11,100 nucleotides of DNA from Planctomycetota bacterium (GTDB taxonomy: Bacteria > Planctomycetota > Phycisphaerae > UBA1845): NCBI GenBank assembly GCA_024277835.1, contig JAJRUK010000347.1, positions 1 through 11,100 on the forward strand, read 5' to 3'. The notes below the pieces were generated by a model. The model was not told where the DNA came from and did no database searches. It was given only the letters and a program-made list of their open reading frames with translations. Of this stretch, positions 6,638 through 11,100 are shown piece after piece. Position numbers and translations under genes: made by a program. Position 1 is the first letter of the stretch. Each line of letters begins with the position of its first letter.

Positions 6638-7075
6638 ATGTTTACATCACTTGCAACAACACGTCCGTTGTTCGACTTTGGCACCGCGCTCGATCAGGTT
6701 TTCGACGGCGTGAACGGTTATGCGCCCGACGACGTAGAAAGTCCAGGTGCGTTTCAACCGCCGGTCAATATCGGCGAAGACGCCGACGGTTACTTCGTCG
6801 AGATGGACCTGCCCGGACTCAGCATGGAGGAGCTTGACGTGACCGTAGATGGTCGCGAGCTGACCATTTCCGGCGAGCGAAAGGCGACCTCGTGCGAAGG
6901 CGTGACCTACCGGCGGCGCGAAAGTCTTGTGGGTCGTTTCGAGCGTGCGTTCAATCTGCCTGAGTCCGCAGAGACGTCGAAGGTCGAGGCATCGCTTGCG
7001 AGCGGTGTGCTGACGGTGCGGATTCCAAAGGCCGAGACCGCCAAGCCTCGCCGAATCGAAGTGAAAACAAAGTAA
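6638..7075 (+). CDS. Small heat-shock protein, Hsp20/alpha-crystallin family (first copy)
   Basis: A 145-residue ATP-independent holdase of the Hsp20 family, which binds unfolding proteins in the cytoplasm and hands them to DnaK-type refolding chaperones. The short N-terminal arm (1-40, Phe/Leu-rich near the start) precedes an alpha-crystallin domain at about 41-132. Seen in it are PPVNIGEDADGYFVEMDLPG (41-60), LTISGERK (75-82), GRFERAFNLPES (99-110) and the hallmark A-x-x-x-GVLTVRIPK (118-131). The C-terminal extension ends RRIEVKTK, whose I-E-V fits the I-x-I/V oligomerisation motif. The start is ATG 6638, with AGAGGA seven bases upstream. A longer frame from 6572 adds 22 uncharacteristic residues and lies in the predicted leader. 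The gene sits directly behind an excellent sigma-54 promoter and is followed 74 bases later by a second, clearly different Hsp20. Confidence 0.93.
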   Translation: MFTSLATTRPLFDFGTALDQVFDGVNGYAPDDVESPGAFQPPVNIGEDADGYFVEMDLPGLSMEELDVTVDGRELTISGERKATSCEGVTYRRRESLVGRFERAFNLPESAETSKVEASLASGVLTVRIPKAETAKPRRIEVKTK

Positions 7076-7125
7076 ACGCCTGCCGTAGCTGACGACAATC
7101 AGCCAGGTGTGATTGGTTTTGTGAC

Positions 7126-7137
7126 GTTCAATTGAAC
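7126..7137. promoter_or_regulatory. Perfect 12-bp palindrome just before the second hsp20 ribosome-binding site
   Basis: GTTCAATTGAAC is its own reverse complement and directly abuts AGGAGG (7138-7143), the ribosome-binding site of the second Hsp20. It could be a DNA operator site for internal control of the second gene. As RNA it gives a 4-bp stem with an AAUU loop, which is weak. No good promoter of its own is seen in the 74-base gap. Confidence 0.35.
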
Positions 7138-7149
7138 AGGAGGTGTATG

Positions 7150-7626
7150 ATGAGTCTTGTACCGTGGCGACAGCGACATGAAGGTCGAAGCGCAGGTCCG
7201 TTGAATTCGATTACCCGCTTCCGTGACGAAATGGACGACATTTTCTCGCGGTTCTTTGAACCGCATGACCTGGGTCGCTCGCTGACGTCGGGTTTTGCGT
7301 TTGGTCCACGTATGGACGTGACCGAGAGCGACAAAACGATCACGATGACGGTCGAGCTTCCGGGCGTGAGTCCCGAGGACATCGAGCTAAACGTGACAGG
7401 CAACATGCTCTCGATTAAGGGTGAAAAGAAGAGCTGTCACGAGGAAAAAGAGGGTGAATCGCAGTACGCCGAGCGTCAGTTTGGATGCTTTCAGCGATGC
7501 GTACAGCTATCGCCCTCCGTGGACGCCGACAGCGTCGAGGCGAATTTCAAGAATGGCATCCTGACCGTGACGCTGGCCAAAAAGCCCGACGCCGTAGCGA
7601 AACGCATTTCGGTCAAGGCGGGATAG
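7150..7626 (+). CDS. Small heat-shock protein, Hsp20/alpha-crystallin family (second copy)
   Basis: A 158-residue Hsp20 paralogue. The N-terminal arm (1-53; MSLVPWRQRHE, then an amphipathic RFRDEMDDIFSRFFE segment) is the class typical of bacterial Hsp20 proteins and is unlike that of its neighbour. The alpha-crystallin domain covers about 54-144, with MDVTESDKTITMTVELPGVS (55-74), LSIKGEKK (87-94), and A-N-F-K-NGILTVTLAKK (131-145). The tail KRISVKAG carries an I-S-V version of the I-x-I/V motif. Start choice: ATG codons lie at 7147 and 7150. AGGAGG (7138-7143) is three bases from the first and six from the second, so I take 7150; a TTG at 7132 is rejected because it precedes this site. The two dissimilar Hsp20s probably form one transcript from the sigma-54 promoter and could form mixed oligomers or serve different clients. 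A strong terminator follows. Confidence 0.93.
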   Translation: MSLVPWRQRHEGRSAGPLNSITRFRDEMDDIFSRFFEPHDLGRSLTSGFAFGPRMDVTESDKTITMTVELPGVSPEDIELNVTGNMLSIKGEKKSCHEEKEGESQYAERQFGCFQRCVQLSPSVDADSVEANFKNGILTVTLAKKPDAVAKRISVKAG

Positions 7627-7674
7627 AACGCCCGCGCGAAGCTGTGGGGGTAAAGTGCTGGGAGGGCCTTGCGA

Positions 7675-7718
7675 CGCGCCGCCCGGTTGCGGGCGGCGCG
7701 TTCGCGTGTTTCGTTCTT
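7675..7718 (+). terminator. Rho-independent terminator of the hsp20 operon
   Basis: CGCGCCGCCCG (7675-7685) and CGGGCGGCGCG (7690-7700) form a perfect 11-bp GC stem with a GTTG loop. It is followed by a T-rich but interrupted tract, which runs into the last codon region of the convergent desaturase gene (stop at 7717-7719). The T-rich side is on the plus-strand exit only, so it mainly stops transcription from the hsp20 side, although the stem could also slow readthrough from the desaturase. Confidence 0.8.
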
Positions 7719-8733
7719 ACGCCGCGTCGGCAAGGTGGTGTGACTCGCGGACTTTCCTGGGAACGGGGTTCAGATCCCAGATCAGACCGAGCTTCGACAT
7801 GCACCATAGGCCATAATATGTGAGGTCGATCTCCCACCAGTAGAACCCCTGGCGAGCCGCGCCTGGGTAGTAGTGATGGTTGTTGTGCCATCCCTCGCCG
7901 AACGTAAGCAGCGCGAGAAGCAAGCTGTTTCGACTCTCGTCTTTACTCTTGTAACGCTTTCTGCCCCAAAGGTGCATCAGCGAGTTGATCGTATAAGTCG
8001 CGTGCGATGAGCAGATGATCGAGATAAAGAATCCCCAGATCAGCATCTGAAAGCCAGTCGTATTAAACCCTAGCGACTGAAGAAAGACGCCAAGGAAAAA
8101 CATCGCGACGCCCTCGAGGACGGGAACGAGATTGTCGTACCGATCGAGGAAGACAAGCTCCGGGAATTTCATCAGGTCGGGAACTGATTTCTTGTCGAAC
8201 GTGAACGCACCTTTCGACGTGATCCACCCCATATGACTCCAGTAGAAACCGTGTCGAATGGGGGAGTGGACGTCGCTCTCTTCGTCGGAGTGGCGGTGGT
8301 GATGTCGATGTCTCGATGCCCACCAGATCGGGCCCCGCTGCACACAGGAGGAACCAACAAGCGCAAGGATAAACTGCATGAATCGCGACGTCTTAAACGT
8401 ACGATGAGAGAAATAGCGATGATAGAAGCCCGTGATGGCAAACATATGGACAGCATACATCACCGCTGCCACACCGACCGCGATCCCGCTCCAGCCCACA
8501 TAAAAGACCCAGAAGCACATCAGGTGCAAACCGAGGTATGGAATCAGGCGAACGACATCGACGCTGTACTGGTCAGCGATTTCGTCTTCGCTGTAGTTCT
8601 TGGTTGTGTTGTCGAACCAGAGGCCAATGGTAGACAGGGTCGACCGTACGCGCCCACGACGGGGCTGCTGCCTTGTGGCCTTGCCATTTTTTGATGGCTT
8701 AATCTTGGGGGGTTCAAGCTGTTGTGTTTCCAA
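7717..8733 (-). CDS. Membrane fatty-acid (acyl-CoA delta-9-type) desaturase
   Basis: A 338-residue integral-membrane di-iron desaturase that introduces a cis double bond into saturated acyl chains, tuning membrane fluidity. The three histidine boxes of the family are intact: HRYFSH (105-110), HRHHH (142-146) and HNNHH (283-287), together with NSLMH (250-254). Hydrophobic pairs at about 64-103 and 205-245 give the four-helix arrangement. The QRGPIWWASRHR stretch is typical of acyl-CoA delta-9 desaturases. Residues 1-30 are basic and Pro/Lys/Arg-rich, probably cytoplasmic. The start is a TTG at 8733: GGAG (8746-8743) lies nine bases upstream, and the first internal ATG (residue 72) would remove part of the first helix. 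It is convergent with the hsp20 operon and sits behind a sigma-54-type promoter. Regiospecificity and whether the substrate is acyl-CoA, acyl-ACP or lipid-bound cannot be told from sequence. Confidence 0.92.
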   Translation of the reverse strand: METQQLEPPKIKPSKNGKATRQQPRRGRVRSTLSTIGLWFDNTTKNYSEDEIADQYSVDVVRLIPYLGLHLMCFWVFYVGWSGIAVGVAAVMYAVHMFAITGFYHRYFSHRTFKTSRFMQFILALVGSSCVQRGPIWWASRHRHHHRHSDEESDVHSPIRHGFYWSHMGWITSKGAFTFDKKSVPDLMKFPELVFLDRYDNLVPVLEGVAMFFLGVFLQSLGFNTTGFQMLIWGFFISIICSSHATYTINSLMHLWGRKRYKSKDESRNSLLLALLTFGEGWHNNHHYYPGAARQGFYWWEIDLTYYGLWCMSKLGLIWDLNPVPRKVRESHHLADAA

Positions 8734-8762
8734 TGCTGTAGTCTCCAGGATTGCTGACCGCG

Positions 8763-8778
8763 GGCAAGCACCGCGCCA
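8763..8778 (-). promoter_or_regulatory. Sigma-54-type (-24/-12) promoter of the desaturase gene
   Basis: Read on the minus strand, TGGCGCG-GTGC-TTGCC. Compared with TGGCACG-N4-TTGCW it differs at one base of the -24 block and at the final, weakly conserved base. The invariant GG (8777-8776) and GC (8765-8764) have the required ten-base spacing. Transcription would start at about 8752, leaving a 19-base leader that holds the GGAG ribosome-binding site. That tight fit to the TTG start codon supports both calls. An alternative sigma-70-like TATAAC (8802-8797) has no convincing -35 box. Confidence 0.65.
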
Positions 8779-8864
8779 TCCGCATCAGCGTGGGGAGTTA
8801 TAGTACAATTCGACTTATTCGTCGCGTCCGATTGCGTATTTTTTGCCCGCGATGTTACATGAAC

Positions 8865-8877
8865 GAACGCCGCGTTC
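8865..8877. promoter_or_regulatory. Inverted repeat GAACGC-C-GCGTTC, candidate upstream activator site
   Basis: Perfect 6-bp arms with a single central base. The centre (8871) is 119 bases upstream of the transcription start predicted from the sigma-54-type promoter at 8763-8778, inside the usual range for enhancer-binding activators. Its geometry and distance resemble the palindrome before the hsp20 operon (centre -124), but the sequence differs. It is a candidate only. Confidence 0.35.
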
Positions 8878-9098
8878 CGGACTCAAGATCAGGAAACCCG
8901 CATACCAACCTTCAAGTGGTACTGGGTTTTCGTCAGGGTCGCTCTTTCGTTCTGTGGGTTGAAGATTCGGGCATATTCCAACCCGTGAAATTTGAATCTT
9001 CCCTCAAGGAGCCCGCGCAGACCCCGGCCACGTCGCTTCTCGCTGCACGACGCGTGCCATACTTCGGAAAACAAGAATAGGGGCACGCCTGGGATTCT

Positions 9099-10589
9099 CT
9101 ACATGTCGCGTTTAATTTCGTACTTTTTGATGCGGTAGCGGAGGTTGTCGCGGCTGATGCCGAGGGATCGGGCTGCTTTTGACTGATTCCAAAAGTTTTC
9201 CTTGAGAGCTTGAACGATCATTTCACGTTCGTTGCCCGGCAGGGTCGAGACGGAGGGGTGGCCATCGGTTGCCGTGATCTCGGGTGGGAGCTGACGCGGG
9301 GAAATGACAGACCCGTCGCAGAGCAGGACCGCCCGTTCAATGATGTTGGCCAACTCGCGGATGTTGCCAGGCCAACCGTATCGCCCGAGGGCTTCGAGTG
9401 CGTCGTCGGAGATCGTATGCGGAGGGACACCGAGGTTGATGGCGGCGGTCTTACAAAAGTGGGCGGCGAGGTCGGGGATGTCGGAACGTCTTTCTCGCAG
9501 CGGCGGGACGTTCACTGGGAAGACGTTGAGGCGATAGAAGAGGTCGTCGCGAAAGTTTCCGTCTTCGATCGCTTTTTTAAGATCGCGATTGGTGGCTGCG
9601 ATGATGCGGACGTCGGAATATCGTGTCTGCGTGCCCCCAACCCGCGTGAACGCTTTTTCCTGTAGTACGCGGAGGAGTTTGACTTGAATCGATGCACTAA
9701 TCTCACCGATTTCGTCGAGAAAAAGTGTCCCGTTGTCCGCAAGCTCAAACCGTCCGGCTCGTTGGGCGATCGCCCCGGTGAACGCGCCTTTTTCATGCCC
9801 GAAGAGTTCGCTTTCCAGGAGAGCTTCAGGAAGCGCGGCGCAGTTGACCGCCACAAACGCTTTGTCCGCTCTTTCCGATGCGTTGTGAATGTACTTGGCG
9901 AGCACCTCCTTTCCAGTGCCGGTTTCGCCGGTCAGCAGGGCGGTCGCGTTGGTCGGCGCGACCCGGTCGGCGAGTTTGATCGTTTCCTTGAGGCCCTTGG
10001 ATGATCCGACGATGTCCATGCCCGCGAGCACCGAGTCGCGGAAGGCGTTGCGCTGTTTGGCGAGGTCGGCGTGGGTGATGGCGTTTCTAGCTCCGCAGGC
10101 GGCGAGGTTCGCAAAAAGCTCCAGCAGTGGACGCTCGGATTCGGGAAACTCGTTTCCGTCTTTGCGGTTGAGCACTTCAACGACGCCGATGATCTCATCC
10201 TTGAAGATCATGGGGGTGGCCATCAGCCCGCGAGTGTGAAAGCGCAGCTCCTCGTCGATGCCGCGAAAGAAATCGGGGTTTTCGCCTACGTTTGCGATGT
10301 TTTCCGACTTTCCGGTTCGCACGACATGCCCGGCGATCCCGAGATTGGCGTCGAACTCCTTCCCGACGAGTTGCTTTCCTTGCTCACCGACGGCGGCGGC
10401 GAAGATGAGCTTGTTTCGGCGTTTTTCAAGTCGAAGCACGCTGCTTGCTTCTGCCTGCATGACGGCGGCGGCGCTCTTGGCGATCTGGTCCAACACGGTG
10501 TCAAGGTCGAGGGTCGAGTTGATCGCCGCGGACGCTCTCGCGAGCGCGGTGAGTGCATCGGGCGGTAAGTTTGCGGTCTCGAATTTCAT
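9099..10589 (-). CDS. Sigma-54-dependent transcriptional activator, GAF-AAA+-Fis HTH
   Basis: A 496-residue bacterial enhancer-binding protein with the FhlA/NorR-like layout: no receiver domain, an N-terminal GAF sensor, a central AAA+ ATPase and a C-terminal Fis-type helix-turn-helix. The GAF domain covers about 10-175 (STLDLDTVLDQI, GIAGHVVRTGK, ATPMIFKDEIIGVVEVLNRK). Walker A is GETGTGKE (221-228); the sigma-54-contacting loop GAFTGA is intact at 268-273; Walker B is TLFLDEIGE (288-296); the arginine-finger segment RDDLFYRLNVF is at 347-357, and RYGWPGNIREL at 403-413. The HTH (about 454-492) contains NQSKAARSLGISRDNLRYRIKKY. All residues needed to remodel sigma-54 polymerase appear present. 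The ligand of the GAF domain is unknown. The ATG start has no clear Shine-Dalgarno sequence; the gene begins 45 bases after an L,D-transpeptidase and may be co-transcribed with it. Its nearest plausible targets are the sigma-54 promoters of the desaturase and hsp20 genes. Confidence 0.95.
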   Translation of the reverse strand: MKFETANLPPDALTALARASAAINSTLDLDTVLDQIAKSAAAVMQAEASSVLRLEKRRNKLIFAAAVGEQGKQLVGKEFDANLGIAGHVVRTGKSENIANVGENPDFFRGIDEELRFHTRGLMATPMIFKDEIIGVVEVLNRKDGNEFPESERPLLELFANLAACGARNAITHADLAKQRNAFRDSVLAGMDIVGSSKGLKETIKLADRVAPTNATALLTGETGTGKEVLAKYIHNASERADKAFVAVNCAALPEALLESELFGHEKGAFTGAIAQRAGRFELADNGTLFLDEIGEISASIQVKLLRVLQEKAFTRVGGTQTRYSDVRIIAATNRDLKKAIEDGNFRDDLFYRLNVFPVNVPPLRERRSDIPDLAAHFCKTAAINLGVPPHTISDDALEALGRYGWPGNIRELANIIERAVLLCDGSVISPRQLPPEITATDGHPSVSTLPGNEREMIVQALKENFWNQSKAARSLGISRDNLRYRIKKYEIKRDM

Positions 10590-10634
10590 GTCGAAACAAT
10601 CGGCCGATGGATAGCCGCGTGGCCTTTGCGCGCG

Positions 10635-11100
10635 TCAGGGTAGAATCTCGACGCGGTCGCCGATTCTGAGGATGTCGAATAGTTCGTCGATGGCGTTATT
10701 GGAGACGGCGATACACCCGCCGGTCCAGTCGCGCCCCTTCTTGTGTCCGTGGATTCCGATCCCTCCGCCGAGCGCGGTGCTCCAGTCGGGGCAGCGTGAT
10801 TCGCGAAGAGCGTTGAGGATGCTTGTTGCAGCACCATCGGAAACCAACCCTGCGCTGAGTCCTGCTTCGACTGCGCGTTGATGCGGGTAGTCAAGACCGA
10901 GAAATCGACGGTATGGGCTTTCCTGATTTTTGCTAACGATAGTGAATCGACCGAGTGGCGTTTTTTCGTCTCCGATTCGGCGCTTGTCGCCGACCGGCGA
11001 GCTGCCAAGGTCGCAGTGATAGGATCGCACAAGGGTTTCGCCATCGAATAGGTGAACAATGCGGTCTGTCTTCAATATGACGAGATTCGGATTTTCAATC
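10635..11100 (-). CDS. L,D-transpeptidase, YkuD-type catalytic domain, 5' end cut by window edge
   Basis: The frame stays open to the right edge, so the N-terminus (likely signal peptide or anchor) lies outside; 154 residues are visible. YkuD-domain enzymes use a cysteine to make 3-3 (L,D) peptide cross-links in peptidoglycan, or to attach proteins to it, in the periplasm. Seen here are VHLFDGETLVRSYHCDLGSS (the usual first strands), DEKTPLGRFTIVSKN, and the active-site block with GIGIHGHKKGRDWTGGCIAVSNNAIDE split as H-G-H-x-K-G and T-G-G-C-I-A-V. The cysteine in GGCIAVSN is the predicted nucleophile. This GCIAVSN form is a known variant of the commoner SHGCIRM motif. A TTG at 11075 could be read as a start, but it would fall inside the first conserved strand, so I treat the gene as partial. 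The activator gene follows after 45 bases on the same strand. Confidence 0.88.
   Translation of the reverse strand, partial: IENPNLVILKTDRIVHLFDGETLVRSYHCDLGSSPVGDKRRIGDEKTPLGRFTIVSKNQESPYRRFLGLDYPHQRAVEAGLSAGLVSDGAATSILNALRESRCPDWSTALGGGIGIHGHKKGRDWTGGCIAVSNNAIDELFDILRIGDRVEILP

Larger units (their letters stand above)
8734..9098. other. 365-base gap between the desaturase and the sigma-54 activator gene
   Basis: No credible gene is seen. The gap holds the desaturase ribosome-binding site, its sigma-54-type promoter and the palindrome at 8865-8877. Further in are a 7-bp inverted repeat GCGTGCC (9052-9058) / GGCACGC (9082-9088) with a 23-base loop just after the activator gene's stop, and AAGATTC (8962-8968) / GAATCTT (8994-9000). 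Neither has a clear T tract, so termination of the activator gene is unproven. Confidence 0.5.

Noticed and set aside
6682..6695. TTGGCACC at the start of the first hsp20 coding region
   Set aside because: The -24-like half is present but there is no GC at the required ten-base spacing.
8233..8694. 153-residue open frame on the plus strand inside the desaturase gene
   Set aside because: The opposite frame encodes an intact desaturase with all three histidine boxes; this frame has no family features.
8751..9080. Open frame of 109 residues on the plus strand in the gap before the activator gene
   Set aside because: It begins with TTG, overlaps the desaturase promoter on the opposite strand, has no recognisable domain and an arginine-rich, unstructured-looking composition. 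It is most likely a chance frame.
9052..9088. 7-bp inverted repeat after the activator gene as a terminator
   Set aside because: The loop is 23 bases and there is no T tract on the minus strand, so I did not list it as a terminator.

Overview
This is a GC-rich bacterial chromosomal window with eleven protein-coding genes and no visible RNA genes, insertion sequences, CRISPR arrays or tRNAs. Gene content (murF-mraY as peptidoglycan precursor genes, an N-terminally extended MscS-like channel, two Hsp20 proteins, a membrane fatty-acid desaturase and a GAF/AAA+/Fis sigma-54 activator) and the use of GTG and TTG starts suggest an environmental, Gram-negative-type bacterium. My best guess is Planctomycetota or a relative. 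This is inference from gene style, not a marker-gene result.

Layout, left to right. (1) 1-2544: the 3' part of murF (cut by the left edge) and mraY, same strand, 27 bases apart. The usual next cell-wall genes (murD, ftsW, murG) are not downstream. Instead there is a hairpin-rich gap (2606-2664) and a convergent gene. (2) 2675-6397: an FAD/NAD oxidoreductase of the type found fused to selenophosphate synthetase reads leftward. It is divergent from a rhodanese-domain protein that is followed by an MscS-family channel with a long periplasmic coiled coil. The divergent promoter region carries an inverted repeat. (3) 6398-7716: two consecutive, dissimilar small heat-shock proteins, preceded by an excellent sigma-54 (-24/-12) promoter and closed by a strong GC hairpin terminator. 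(4) 7717-8790: a leftward delta-9-type membrane desaturase, convergent with the Hsp20 pair. It also has a good sigma-54-type promoter, placed so that the predicted transcript starts 19 bases before the start codon. (5) 9099-11100: a leftward sigma-54 enhancer-binding activator (GAF, AAA+, Fis HTH), preceded by a YkuD-type L,D-transpeptidase cut by the right edge.

The most interesting reading is that regions 3-5 form a local sigma-54 stress module. One chaperone operon and one lipid-unsaturation gene each have a -24/-12 promoter, each with a short palindrome about 120 bases upstream of the predicted start. A GAF-type sigma-54 activator is encoded next door. Promoter sequence and spacing are seen directly; that this activator controls them is inference. 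The two palindromes differ in sequence, which argues for caution.
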